Part shown: piece by piece, positions 49,677 through 58,592 of the stretch
Position numbering within the stretch: position 1 is the first letter of the stretch
Layout of the letters: each line of letters begins with the position of its first letter
From: Enterobacter sp. SA187
Lineage (GTDB): Bacteria; Pseudomonadota; Gammaproteobacteria; Enterobacterales; Enterobacteriaceae
Reading direction: 5' to 3'
Assembly: GCF_001888805.2 (NCBI RefSeq)
Contig: NZ_CP019113.1
Location: 2,294,001-2,358,000 of the forward strand
Length of the DNA stretch: 64,000 nt
Made by a program: the position numbers and the translations under genes
The notes under the pieces: model-generated
What the model was told of the DNA's origin: nothing
Seen by the model: only the letters and a program-made list of their open reading frames with translations
The model's database searches: none

Positions 49677-50657
49677 ATGTCAATTCAGAAAATCGCCCGG
49701 CTGGCGGGCGTTTCCGTCGCCACGGTGTCGCGCGTGCTCAACAACAGCGACTCCGTGAAAGCGAAAAACCGCGAACGGGTGCTGGCGGCTATTCAGGAAA
49801 GCAATTATCAGCCTAACCTGCTGGCCCGCCAGCTGCGCACCGCGCGCAGCTATATGATCCTCGTGCTGGTTTCCAATATCGCCAACCCCTTTTGCGCGGA
49901 AGTGGTGAAGGGCATTGAAGAAGAAGCCGAGAAAAACGGCTACCGCATTCTGCTGTGTAATTCCGGCTCTGACGTGGCGCGTTCCACCTCGGCGCTGAAA
50001 TTGCTCTCCGGCAAAATCGTTGACGGCATAATCACCATGGACGCCTTCAGCAAATTGCCGGAACTGACCGCCATGATTGGCCAGGCCCCCTGGGTGCAGT
50101 GCGCCGAATACGCCGATTCCGGGAATGTCTCCTGCGTCGGCATTAACGACGTTGACGCCGCCCAGCACGTGATCGGGAAACTGGTGGCCGGTGGTCGCCA
50201 GCGCATTGCGCTGATCAACCACGATCTCAGCTATAAATATGCCCGGCTGCGCGAGCGCGGCTATAAAACCGGACTGCATCAGGCCAGGCTGGACTATAAC
50301 GCCGTGGAATATGCCAGCGAACTGAGCTTCCGCGCGGGCGTTGCGGCGATGGAAAAACTGTTGCAGGCCGACGTGCGCCCGGACGCGGTCTTTGCGGTAT
50401 CGGATACTCTGGCGGCAGGGGCGATGCTGGCAATTGCTAACGCCGGACTGAAAACGCCGGAAGATATCGCGGTCGTCGGCTTTGACGGCACAGCCCTGGC
50501 GGAGATGGTTTCGCCGCCGCTCAGCACCGTTGAGCAGCCTTCTCAGGACATTGGCCGCACCGCGGTCGGGTTACTGCTGAATAAAATTGATAACCCGGAC
50601 GCGCCCGCCCAGCGGGTGATGATGGACTGGCACTATATTTCTCGCCTGAGCGCGTAG
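49677..50657 (+). CDS. LacI-family repressor of the sugar cluster
   Basis: 326 residues from ATG 49677 (MSIQKIARLAGVSVATVSRV), where the HTH begins as usual for LacI proteins; an open upstream extension is not conserved-looking. The effector domain spans about 58-325 and contains VSNIANPFCAEVVKGIEEEAE and VVGFDGTALAEMVSPPLSTV. The hinge region carries LARQLRT. It probably binds the twin GTAATCGATTAC sites. The inducer is unknown. Confidence 0.88.
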   Translation: MSIQKIARLAGVSVATVSRVLNNSDSVKAKNRERVLAAIQESNYQPNLLARQLRTARSYMILVLVSNIANPFCAEVVKGIEEEAEKNGYRILLCNSGSDVARSTSALKLLSGKIVDGIITMDAFSKLPELTAMIGQAPWVQCAEYADSGNVSCVGINDVDAAQHVIGKLVAGGRQRIALINHDLSYKYARLRERGYKTGLHQARLDYNAVEYASELSFRAGVAAMEKLLQADVRPDAVFAVSDTLAAGAMLAIANAGLKTPEDIAVVGFDGTALAEMVSPPLSTVEQPSQDIGRTAVGLLLNKIDNPDAPAQRVMMDWHYISRLSA

Positions 50658-50678
50658 TTTTTTAAGGGAGAGTTACCG

Positions 50679-51542
50679 GTGAACCGGCAACGACAAGCTG
50701 ATCTTTTTCTCGTCCTGACCACCATGATCGCCGCCTGCGGCTGGATCTTCTCCCGTGAAGCCATTGCCGGGATGCCGGTATTCGCTTTCCTTGCGCTGCG
50801 TTTTTGCGGCGGTGCGCTGGTGCTGCTGCCGTTCTGCCGCGGCCAGCGCATTGCCCGTACCCAGCTGAAGCCGGTGATCATCAGCGGTTTATGGATGGCG
50901 CTCAACCTGTGCCTGTGGATCTGGTCAGTGTCGGTGACGCCATCGCTGGGGGAGGGGGCGTTTATTATGAGCCTCTCCATGCTGTTCGTGCCGCTGGTGG
51001 CCTGGGGTATGATGGGCGTGCGCCCGGCGCGGGCCTACTGGGAGTGCCTGCCGCTGGCGATTATCGGGCTGGCGCTGTTAAGCCTGCACGTGCCCATCAC
51101 CTTTAACGCCAGCCAGGGCTGGTTTTTACTCACCGCCTTTGTGCAGTCGATCTCCTTTTGCTACACCAGTCGCGTCGCCCGCGACGTGCCGCTGATCCCG
51201 CTCACCACCGCGCAGCTGGCCATCACCGGCCTGAGCGCGCTGTTGATCTCCGCGTTGTTTGAGCCCTGGACGCAGGGTATCAGCCTCAGCACCTTTGGCT
51301 GGCTAATCGCCAGTATTTTCATCGCCACTGCGCTGCGCTTTGGCCTGCAATTGCAGGGGCAAAAACACGCCGCCGTCGCCAGCGCCGCCATCATTATGGT
51401 GCTGGAGCCGCTGCTGACGGTGATCGCCGCCTCGGTGTGGTACGGCGAACGGCTGCCGCTGCAGAAGATCATCGGCGGCGTGCTGATCCTCGTGGCGCAA
51501 ATCTGGTTCCGCTGGCGGATGGTGAAACGGCTGCCTGCGTAG
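50679..51542 (+). CDS. EamA/DMT-family transporter
   Basis: 287 residues with a GTG start (SD GGGAGAG). Ten membrane helices in two EamA repeats, the second ending with VLEPLLTVIAASVWYGERLPLQKIIGGVLIL, a typical signature. It follows the LacI gene by 21 bp and may be cotranscribed. It is probably a metabolite exporter; the substrate is unknown. It ends 2 bp from the convergent MFS gene. Confidence 0.85.
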   Translation: MNRQRQADLFLVLTTMIAACGWIFSREAIAGMPVFAFLALRFCGGALVLLPFCRGQRIARTQLKPVIISGLWMALNLCLWIWSVSVTPSLGEGAFIMSLSMLFVPLVAWGMMGVRPARAYWECLPLAIIGLALLSLHVPITFNASQGWFLLTAFVQSISFCYTSRVARDVPLIPLTTAQLAITGLSALLISALFEPWTQGISLSTFGWLIASIFIATALRFGLQLQGQKHAAVASAAIIMVLEPLLTVIAASVWYGERLPLQKIIGGVLILVAQIWFRWRMVKRLPA

Positions 51543-51544
51543 GG

Positions 51545-52969
51545 TTACTGTTTGTCGGTGCAGACCGGCATCAGGTGCTGACGACCGCAGACCGCTGCCG
51601 TCGCCAGCGCCAGCATCATCACCACTTCCACGGCGAGAAAGCCGCTCAGCGCCGACGAATAATTTCCCTGGCTGCGCGCCAGCAGATGCAGGAACAGACT
51701 CCCTAACACCGCCGGGCCAAGGCCGAGCGTCGCCTGTTGCAGCGTGCTGAGAATGGCGCTGCCCGCTCCGGCATCACGGGCGGCGATATCCCGCATCCCG
51801 ATACGATAAAAGCTGTTCACAATTAACGCCTGTCCGTAGCCAATCAGCGCCGTGGACGGGGCCAGCGCCAGCGCGCCCACCACCCGGCCGGAGGCGGTCA
51901 GCGTGGCGATCAGCGCCAGCAGGCCGAGCACCTGAATGGCGATGCCGGTCAGCAAAATGGTGCTGGTGGCGTGGCGGGCAATCAGTCTGGGGGCATAGCA
52001 GGCGGAAACAAAATAGGCGACGCCGAGCGCGATAAAACTGTTTCCCGACTGCCACGGCGCCATGCCCATGCCCGCCTGCATCGTCAGCGCCATACAGAAC
52101 ATAAAGCCGGACCAGGCGCTGAAAAACAGCAGGGCGATAAGAATACCGAAACGGATGCTGGCGAGCTTCAGCAGGCGTGGCGGCAGCAACGGTTGCAGGC
52201 CACGCTGTTGCTGGCGCGCGGCATCGCTGCGCATCCACAGCGCCAGCGGGATCACCGCCAGCAGCGCCGCCGTTGTCGGCCACGGCCAGTGCAGTTCCGG
52301 GCCGAGGGCCAGCGGGAACAGCAGACAACAGAGGATCAGCGCCAGCAGCAGCGTGCCGCGCCAGTCGATACGTGACGGCGCATCGCTGCGGGTTTCCGGC
52401 ACGTAACGAGGCGTCATCGCCAGTACCAGCAGACAGATCGGCACGTTAATGAAAAAGGCATTACGCCAGCCCAGCCCGGCGATATCCGCCGACACCAGCC
52501 AGCCGCCGCCCATCTGCCCGATGATAAAGGCGATGCCGCCAATGCCGCCGTACAGGCTGATGGCTTTCGCCCGCGCGCTGCCCGACAGCGTAACGTGCAG
52601 GGTAGCGAGAATTTGCGGCACGATCAGCGCCGCGCCCATGCCCTGCAACGTGCGGGCAGCCAGCAGCGCGCCAACCGAGTTCGCCATGCCGCACAGCAGC
52701 GAGGCGAGGCCAAAAGCCGCCACGCCCCACATAAATACCCGGCGACGACCAAGATTGTCGCCGAGCTTACTGCCCATCGCCAGACAGACCGCAAAGGCCA
52801 CGCCGTACAGCGCGACGATCAGCTCCAGCTGGGTGGCGCTGGTATGCAGCGAGCCGGTAATGGAATCAAGGGCCACATTGGTAATAGAGGTGTCGATCAG
52901 CGGTAACATTTGTCCGGTCAGCAGGACGATCAGCGCCGCCCGACCCGGCGAAACAGCAGAGGTATGCAT
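51545..52969 (-). CDS. DHA2-type MFS drug/metabolite exporter
   Basis: 474 residues and about 14 membrane helices, as in the EmrB/QacA family. The N-terminal LPLIDTSITNVALDSI (motif D1), GSKLGDNLGRRRVF (motif A) and GGIGGIAFIIGQMGGGWL (motif C of antiporters) are present. It is divergent from an XRE/MmyB-type regulator over about 108 bp, a usual arrangement for an exporter and its repressor. No periplasmic adaptor gene is adjacent. Confidence 0.87.
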   Translation of the reverse strand: MHTSAVSPGRAALIVLLTGQMLPLIDTSITNVALDSITGSLHTSATQLELIVALYGVAFAVCLAMGSKLGDNLGRRRVFMWGVAAFGLASLLCGMANSVGALLAARTLQGMGAALIVPQILATLHVTLSGSARAKAISLYGGIGGIAFIIGQMGGGWLVSADIAGLGWRNAFFINVPICLLVLAMTPRYVPETRSDAPSRIDWRGTLLLALILCCLLFPLALGPELHWPWPTTAALLAVIPLALWMRSDAARQQQRGLQPLLPPRLLKLASIRFGILIALLFFSAWSGFMFCMALTMQAGMGMAPWQSGNSFIALGVAYFVSACYAPRLIARHATSTILLTGIAIQVLGLLALIATLTASGRVVGALALAPSTALIGYGQALIVNSFYRIGMRDIAARDAGAGSAILSTLQQATLGLGPAVLGSLFLHLLARSQGNYSSALSGFLAVEVVMMLALATAAVCGRQHLMPVCTDKQ

Positions 52970-53026
52970 GGTAACTCCATTGCGTCATTCATCAGATGGA
53001 CGTAGCATCGCGGAATCATTAAACGG

Positions 53027-53052
53027 GTACCAGTTCTTGCTTATACTGGTAC
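53027..53052. promoter_or_regulatory. inverted repeat between MFS exporter and its regulator
   Basis: GTACCAGT (53027-53034) and ACTGGTAC (53045-53052) are perfect arms around 10 nt, and a third half-like ACTGGCAC follows at 53051-53058. A TATACT -10-like box (53042-53047) for the regulator overlaps the right arm. This is a good candidate for the operator of the divergent pair. Confidence 0.6.
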
Positions 53053-53077
53053 TGGCACTACCATGCTGGGGATGATT

Positions 53078-53947
53078 ATGACGATGCTGGTTGACCGGGC
53101 GGCGACGCTGACCATTCAGGATGAGAACCGCAAACAGCTTGGCGCGTTCTTACGTGCGCGGCGGGAAAGCCTTGATCCGCAGCGTCTGGGGCTGCCGCGC
53201 AGCGGTCGGCGGCGCACGCCAGGCCTGCGACGCGAAGAGGTGGCGATGCTCGCCGATGTCGGCGTCACCTGGTACACCTGGCTTGAGCAGGGGCGGGAGG
53301 TGAATCCCTCGGCAACGGTAATGCAGGCCATTGCCACTGCGCTGCAATGTTCCCCCACCGAAACCCGGCATCTGTTTGTGCTGGCTGGCTTAACGCCTGG
53401 TGAAATCCCGCCGTTGTCCGGCTGCGAACTGATCAGCGACGGCACACGCCGACTGCTCGACAGTCTCAATCCGCAGCCCGCCAGCATCCAGCGCCCGAGC
53501 TTTGACATCGTGGCGTGGAACGACAGCTTTAGCCGTCTGATGGGCGTTGATTTCGCGCTGATCCCCGACGATGAGCGCAACTGTATCTATCTGTATCTTA
53601 CCAATCCCGTCTGGCGCAGCCGCCTGGGAGTAAGTGATACGGTGTTGCAGACCTTTGTGGCCTATTTCCGCGCGGCGATGGCGGAACACCGGGGCGAGCC
53701 GTTCTGGGAGAATAAACTGGCGCGCTTTTTTGCCGTCTCGCCGGAATTCGAGGCGCTGTGGCATAAACGCTATGAGGTGTCTGGCGTAGAAAATAAAATA
53801 AAAACCTTCAGCCATCCGCAGCTGGGGGAATTCACCTTGCAGCAGATGTACTGGTATTCCGCGCCGCGTAACGGCTCGCGGCTGCTGGTTTATCTGCCGG
53901 TCGATGCGGCGGGAGAGCAGGCGCTGGCATTTCTGGCGCGCGGCTAA
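53078..53947 (+). CDS. MmyB-like XRE-family transcriptional regulator
   Basis: 289 residues from ATG 53078 (TGGGGA about 6 nt before; ATGs at 53063 and 53072 are also possible). An N-terminal HTH (LGAFLRARRESLDP to LADVGVTWYTWLEQGR, about 20-80) is followed by a PAS-like MmyB ligand-binding domain (about 105-270), which in relatives binds fatty acids. It is divergent from the MFS exporter and probably controls it together with itself. Confidence 0.87.
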   Translation: MTMLVDRAATLTIQDENRKQLGAFLRARRESLDPQRLGLPRSGRRRTPGLRREEVAMLADVGVTWYTWLEQGREVNPSATVMQAIATALQCSPTETRHLFVLAGLTPGEIPPLSGCELISDGTRRLLDSLNPQPASIQRPSFDIVAWNDSFSRLMGVDFALIPDDERNCIYLYLTNPVWRSRLGVSDTVLQTFVAYFRAAMAEHRGEPFWENKLARFFAVSPEFEALWHKRYEVSGVENKIKTFSHPQLGEFTLQQMYWYSAPRNGSRLLVYLPVDAAGEQALAFLARG

Positions 53948-53959
53948 GCAGCGGCAGTA

Positions 53960-54328
53960 TTATTCCGGGCGAATACGCTGACGCGCTTTTTTCGGCAGGC
54001 GGTCCACCACCAGATGCCAGGCGTCGAGGATCAGATCCTCCACCAGGCCTTCGCTGATATCCTCGCCCGCGTAGATTGAGATCCAGTGTTTTTTATTCAG
54101 ATGCCAGCCGGGCTCGATGCTCGGGTAGATCTGCCGGTTGAGCAGCGATTTTTGCGGATCGGCTTTCACGCTGACCAGCGGACGCCCGCGGGCGGTGGCG
54201 GTCATCATGAAAATCTTACCGTTGACCTTAAAGACGTCGATGTCAGGACCAAAGGGCCAGCAGTGCTCGGTAAAGGGGAGTTCCAGCGCCACGCGATGCG
54301 CGCAGGCCTGTAGGGTTTTGCTGTCCAT
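53960..54328 (-). CDS. MmcQ/YjbR-family protein
   Basis: 122 residues with the YjbR fold: the start ALELPFTEHCWPFGPDIDVF and the conserved KADPQKSLLNRQIYPSIEPG followed by LNKKHWISI. These small proteins have a double-wing-like DNA-binding fold without an established function. Its ATG overlaps the ramR stop by one base (TAATG), so it is cotranscribed with ramR. Confidence 0.88.
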   Translation of the reverse strand: MDSKTLQACAHRVALELPFTEHCWPFGPDIDVFKVNGKIFMMTATARGRPLVSVKADPQKSLLNRQIYPSIEPGWHLNKKHWISIYAGEDISEGLVEDLILDAWHLVVDRLPKKARQRIRPE

Positions 54329-54909
54329 TATTCTTCCTCAATGGACAGGGCGCGCCACATCGCTTCAAAGCCGTGGGCTTTAATATCAACCGCCCGCTCA
54401 GGCTGGCGGCTGGCGAATTCCATGGTGGTTTCCGCCAGCGATAAAAACAACGCATCGCCGAATGCGCGAAATTCTTCCGTCATAAATACCGGCAACAATG
54501 AACGGCGACACAGCTGACGCAGTTCCGGGAACATGTCTTCCACGATTTGCAGCGTTTCGGGGGTGATCTTTTCGCTGACGGCGAGCTGGCGGATCGCCCC
54601 ATGGCCGTTGAGATTACAAATGCCCCAGTCGATATAGCGATTCCAGATATGGCGGGTAAAACGCTTTGGATCGCTCTCCGAACGGTCGAGATCCGCCAGC
54701 ATTGCCTGGCAGAGATCGCTTTTCAGATGCACATAGAGGGCGTTTAAGAGGTCGTCTTTCGTGGCGAAGTAGCGAAACAAGGTGCCTTCCGCCACGCCCG
54801 CTTTACGGGCAATGAGCGCGGTGGACGCCGTGATGCCGGATTGCGCAATAGCTTCTGTCGCCGCATCCAGCAGGGCCTGCTTCTTATCTTCACTTTTCGG
54901 ACGAGCCAC
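54328..54909 (-). CDS. ramR: RamR, TetR-family repressor of romA-ramA
   Basis: 193 residues from GTG 54909, which gives MARPKSEDKKQALLDAA, the RamR start, with GAGGA 8 nt upstream; ATG 54951 has no SD. The TetR HTH (ASTALIARKAGVAEGTLFRYFATKDDLL) and the C-terminal ligand pocket (FMTEEFRAFGDALFLSLAETTMEF) match Salmonella RamR throughout. Bile acids and dyes release it from DNA. Loss of RamR function is a known route to multidrug resistance through RamA; the gene here looks intact. Confidence 0.93.
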   Translation of the reverse strand: MARPKSEDKKQALLDAATEAIAQSGITASTALIARKAGVAEGTLFRYFATKDDLLNALYVHLKSDLCQAMLADLDRSESDPKRFTRHIWNRYIDWGICNLNGHGAIRQLAVSEKITPETLQIVEDMFPELRQLCRRSLLPVFMTEEFRAFGDALFLSLAETTMEFASRQPERAVDIKAHGFEAMWRALSIEEE

Positions 54910-54998
54910 TACAGATTTCCTCACATTGGGCAAAAACGCTGATTGAATCATGCCAGACGCGATGTCGCAACGCTCTGTGTCAAAGATCGAAAATCGAC

Positions 54999-55044
54999 TT
55001 GACGACTTTCGATGCCTTTCTATAATGAGTGCTTACTCACTCAT
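54999..55044 (+). promoter_or_regulatory. romA-ramA promoter with RamR operator
   Basis: TTGACG (54999-55004), a 16-nt spacer and consensus TATAAT (55021-55026). The inverted repeat ATGAGTG-cttact-CACTCAT (55025-55044) starts within the -10 box and matches the RamR site ATGAGTG-N6-CACTCAT known from Salmonella. RamR binding would block transcription of romA-ramA. Confidence 0.92.
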
Positions 55045-55101
55045 AATCAAGTTTGCACTTATCGTTCCAGCGGACAGGAGCGATTTTTTTTGAGCCAGGA
55101 T

Positions 55102-56202
55102 ATGAAACGACTCCTTTTCAGCGTGGTTATTGTCATGTTAGTCGCAGCAACGGCCAGTTTACCTTTTGTCCTGAATGCGGGCTTCGGCCAGCCGCCGCAG
55201 GGCGCACAGCTTACTGAAGTGGAAAAATCGCCGCACTATCGTGACGGTCAGTTTCATAACGCGCTGCCCACGCCGGGTTTTACCGGTAAGAAAAATATGC
55301 TGGCGGCGTGGTGGGAGTTTCTGGTTACCAAACGCGAGAACGCCCGTCCGGCGCAGCCGCTGCCGATGGTGAACACCGATCTGGCGGGCCTGCCGTTGCA
55401 GGAAGACACCGTCGTCTGGCTGGGGCACTCATCCTGGTACATGCAGCTGGCAGGCAAACGCATTCTCATCGACCCGGTGTTCAGCAATTACGCCGCGCCG
55501 TTTTCCTTTATCAATAAGGCCTTTGCCGGAGAGTATCCGTGGCGGGCAGAGACGATGCCGGACATCGATCTGCTGATTATTTCCCATGACCATTACGATC
55601 ATCTCGATCACGCCACCATTACCGCGCTGCTGCCGAAAGTGAAGCGGGTGGTGACGCCGCTTGGTGTGGGATCGCATCTGCGCTACTGGGGTATGGATCC
55701 GGCGATTATCACGGAAGCCGACTGGAACCAGGCGGTGCAAATCAGCGAAGATCTGCGCGTGCACGTGCTCCCCGCGCGGCATTTCTCCGGGCGCGGCCTG
55801 AAGCGTAATCAGACGCTATGGGCCAGCTTTATGCTGGAAACCCCGGCGCGCAAGGTTTACTACAGCGGCGATACCGGCTACGGCCCGCATTTCAGGGCGA
55901 TAGGCGAGCAGTTCGGCAGCGTCGATCTGGCGATCCTTGAGAACGGTCAGTACGACGAAGACTGGAAATACATTCATATGATGCCGGAAGAAACCGCGCA
56001 GGCTGCCGTTGATCTGCATGCCCGCGCCGTTTTACCCGGTCACGCCGGACGCTTTGTGCTGGCAAAACACACCTGGGACGACCCGTACAAACGCCTGGCC
56101 ACAGCCAGTGAGAACCGGGATTACCGGCTGCTTACGCCGCGCCTGGGCGAACCTGTACATGCCGCCGACGCGCTACAGCAGTTCATCGCCTGGTGGCGGT
56201 AA
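55102..56202 (+). CDS. romA: RomA, metallo-beta-lactamase-fold hydrolase
   Basis: 366 residues from ATG 55102 (MKRLLFSVVIVMLV); a TTG at 55090, with AGGAG 9 nt before it, is an alternative giving MSQDMKRLL. An N-terminal membrane/signal helix precedes a UlaG/NAPE-PLD-like MBL domain: WLGHSSWYM, HDHYDHLDHAT (metal site), HFSGRG and YYSGDTGYG. RomA lies between ramR and ramA in Klebsiella and Enterobacter and has been linked to lower outer-membrane protein levels. It is cotranscribed with ramA. Confidence 0.92.
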   Translation: MKRLLFSVVIVMLVAATASLPFVLNAGFGQPPQGAQLTEVEKSPHYRDGQFHNALPTPGFTGKKNMLAAWWEFLVTKRENARPAQPLPMVNTDLAGLPLQEDTVVWLGHSSWYMQLAGKRILIDPVFSNYAAPFSFINKAFAGEYPWRAETMPDIDLLIISHDHYDHLDHATITALLPKVKRVVTPLGVGSHLRYWGMDPAIITEADWNQAVQISEDLRVHVLPARHFSGRGLKRNQTLWASFMLETPARKVYYSGDTGYGPHFRAIGEQFGSVDLAILENGQYDEDWKYIHMMPEETAQAAVDLHARAVLPGHAGRFVLAKHTWDDPYKRLATASENRDYRLLTPRLGEPVHAADALQQFIAWWR

Positions 56203-56243
56203 TCCATCCTGATATAACTTTCGAAGAGCAGAGGGGGAGAAAA

Positions 56244-56585
56244 ATGACTATTTCCGCTCAGGTTATCGACACTATCGTCGAGTGGATCGACGACAATCTG
56301 CATCAGCCTTTGCGGATTGATGACATCGCCCGCCACGCAGGCTACTCAAAGTGGCACCTGCAACGCCTGTTTATGCATTACAAGGGTGAAAGTCTGGGGC
56401 GTTATATTCGGGAGCGTAAACTGCGGCTGGCCGCGCGGGATCTGCGCGACACCGATCAGAAGGTTTACGATATTTGCCTGAAATATGGCTTTGATTCACA
56501 GCAGACCTTTACGCGCATCTTTACCCGCACTTTCCATCAGCCGCCGGGAGCCTATCGCCGCGAGAATCACGGCGTCACGCATTAA
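56244..56585 (+). CDS. ramA: RamA, AraC/XylS-family global activator
   Basis: 113 residues, the RamA length, with a strong SD (GAGGGGGAGA). It consists of two HTH motifs (IDDIARHAGYSKWHLQRLF and VYDICLKYGFDSQQTFTRIF) with no effector domain, like MarA and SoxS. It activates acrAB-tolC, micF and other mar/sox/rob-box genes, lowering permeability and raising efflux. Activity depends on its amount, set by RamR at the promoter upstream of romA. Confidence 0.96.
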   Translation: MTISAQVIDTIVEWIDDNLHQPLRIDDIARHAGYSKWHLQRLFMHYKGESLGRYIRERKLRLAARDLRDTDQKVYDICLKYGFDSQQTFTRIFTRTFHQPPGAYRRENHGVTH

Positions 56586-56606
56586 GATCCAGAGCAGGGG
56601 CGGGGC

Positions 56607-57509
56607 TTAGACCCAGTCCCTGACCTGAATAAACTCGCTCAGTGCCGCTTCCGGGCTGCCGGTTTCCGGCTGATAGTTATATTCCCACGCCACCTGCGGC
56701 GGCAGCGACATCAGGATCGATTCGGTGCGGCCGCCGGTTTGCAGGCCAAACAGCGTTCCGCGATCCCACACCAGATTAAATTCCACATAACGCCCGCGAC
56801 GGTACAACTGAAAAGCGCGCTCGCGCTCGCCGAACGGCAGCGATTTGCGTTTTTCGACAATCGGCAGATAGGCGCGGGTATAACCTTCGCCCACCGCCTG
56901 CATAAAAGCAAAGCACTGCGCAAAGTCCGGGGTGTTCAGATCGTCAAAGAACAGCCCGCCGATGCCGCGCTGCTCGTTGCGGTGTTTTAAGAAGAAATAG
57001 TCGTCGCACCATTTTTTGTAGCGTGGGTAGACGTCTTCGCCAAACGGCAGGCAGAGTTCCCGGGCGGTACGGTGCCAGTGCACGGCGTCTTCTGCAAAAC
57101 CGTAAAACGGCGTCAGATCAAAACCGCCGCCAAACCACCATACCGGATCGGCGCCGGGCTTTTCGGCAATGAAAAAGCGCACGTTGGCATGGCTGGTGGG
57201 CACATACGGGTTATGTGGATGCACCACCAGCGAGACGCCCATCGCCTCAAAAGAGCGGCCGGCCAGCTCCGGGCGGTGGGCGGTGGCCGAGGCGGGCATG
57301 GCCGCGCCATAAACGTGGGAAAAATTCACGCCCGCCTGCTCAAACACGCCGCCGTTGCGTAACACGCGGGTACGCCCGCCGCCACCGGCTTCGCGCTGCC
57401 AGTTATCTTCCAGAAAGTCTGCGCCGTCGACGGCGAAAAGCTGCTGACAGATCTCGTCCTGTAATTGCAGCAGGAAGGCTTTTACCAGGTTAGCGTCAGG
57501 TGTGGTCAT
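56607..57509 (-). CDS. hemF: aerobic coproporphyrinogen III oxidase
   Basis: 300 residues, the E. coli HemF length. The conserved PYVPTSHANVRFF, WWFGGGFDLTPFY and KKWCDDYFFLKHRNEQRG GIGG region are intact. It converts coproporphyrinogen III to protoporphyrinogen IX with oxygen in haem synthesis. Its start overlaps the amiA stop by one base (TAATG), so amiA-hemF is an operon as in E. coli. It is convergent with ramA with only 21 bp between. Confidence 0.97.
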   Translation of the reverse strand: MTTPDANLVKAFLLQLQDEICQQLFAVDGADFLEDNWQREAGGGGRTRVLRNGGVFEQAGVNFSHVYGAAMPASATAHRPELAGRSFEAMGVSLVVHPHNPYVPTSHANVRFFIAEKPGADPVWWFGGGFDLTPFYGFAEDAVHWHRTARELCLPFGEDVYPRYKKWCDDYFFLKHRNEQRGIGGLFFDDLNTPDFAQCFAFMQAVGEGYTRAYLPIVEKRKSLPFGERERAFQLYRRGRYVEFNLVWDRGTLFGLQTGGRTESILMSLPPQVAWEYNYQPETGSPEAALSEFIQVRDWV

Positions 57510-58381
57510 TAACGTTTTCTCGAATGCGCTTTCTGGTTATCGAACCAGTTGAAGTAACTGATGACGCCTGACGCAATGGCGCTGGCGATCTTCTGACGGA
57601 AGGCGGCGGTGCCGAGCAATTTTTCTTCCGCCGGATTGGTGATGAATGACGTCTCCACCAGCACCGAGGGCACGGATGGCGATTTCAGCACCACAAACGC
57701 CGCCTGTTCCGTGTGCTTACTGTGCAGACGGTGCACCGGTTTAATCTGCTTCAGAATATGCGAGCCCAGCGTCAGGCTGTTTTTGATGGTGTCGGTCTGC
57801 ACCAGGTCGAACAGCACCTGCTGCAAAAGGTGATCTTTATCGGTGGCTTTTTTACCGGCCAGCTCATCCACGGCGTTCTCGCGCTCTGACAGGTATTTCG
57901 CCATCGCGCTACTCGCGCCGCGATTGGAGAGAGCGAACACCGACGCACCGGCGGCATTGGGATTAGTAAAGCCGTCGGCGTGGATCGACATAAACAGATC
58001 CGCGCCGTGCTTATGGGCAATCTCCACGCGATCGTAGAGCGGGATAAAGGTGTCGCCGGTGCGCGTCAGACGGGCATCAATGCCTTTGCTGCGCAGAATG
58101 GAGCGCACGTTTTTGGCGATCGCCAGCACCACATGTTTCTCTTTCGAGCCGTTACCGCCAATCGCGCCGGTATCAATACCGCCATGACCGGGATCCAGTA
58201 CCACGACACGGCGTGCGCCGCTTTTTTTCGCCTTCGGCTGGCTATGACTGTTGGCAACCTTCAGCGACGCTTCTTCTTTGGCGAGGGCTTTTGACATGCC
58301 GGACAGCGTAAGAACGGCCAGACCGGCTTTGAGCACCTGGCGACGCGAGGTGAGTGTTTTTAAGGGTTTGAATGTGTTCAT
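57509..58381 (-). CDS. amiA: N-acetylmuramoyl-L-alanine amidase AmiA
   Basis: 290 residues. A Tat signal peptide (TSRRQVLKAG, cut after SKALA at about 34) precedes an Amidase_3 zinc domain (about 58-280): VVLDPGHGGIDTGAIG, the ligand Glu in EKHVVLAIA, SIHADGF with its His, and VLVETSFITN with the catalytic Glu. It splits septal peptidoglycan during cell separation and is activated by EnvC/FtsEX. Exported folded through Tat. Confidence 0.96.
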   Translation of the reverse strand: MNTFKPLKTLTSRRQVLKAGLAVLTLSGMSKALAKEEASLKVANSHSQPKAKKSGARRVVVLDPGHGGIDTGAIGGNGSKEKHVVLAIAKNVRSILRSKGIDARLTRTGDTFIPLYDRVEIAHKHGADLFMSIHADGFTNPNAAGASVFALSNRGASSAMAKYLSERENAVDELAGKKATDKDHLLQQVLFDLVQTDTIKNSLTLGSHILKQIKPVHRLHSKHTEQAAFVVLKSPSVPSVLVETSFITNPAEEKLLGTAAFRQKIASAIASGVISYFNWFDNQKAHSRKR

Positions 58382-58592
58382 ACGGCCTGAACTGTAAAAA
58401 AGGGGTCCGTGGTGTTATATCGTATCGTGTTATCCGTTACGACACTCGTTGTTAAGAATTGTTTTACTTTTCATTTCAATACGTGACAGAGTCCTAGTAT
58501 GCCATTTTTTCGCGCTGACTTCGCCGGATATTGGTTTCCCCGGCACTTCACGCCATAATCAACGTTTTAGCCTGAAAAGAGTAGGTCAAACC

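Noticed and set aside
55012..55101. Upstream start of romA at 55012
   Set aside because: That codon lies ahead of the -10 box and RamR operator, so it would not be in the mRNA; the signal helix begins at 55102.
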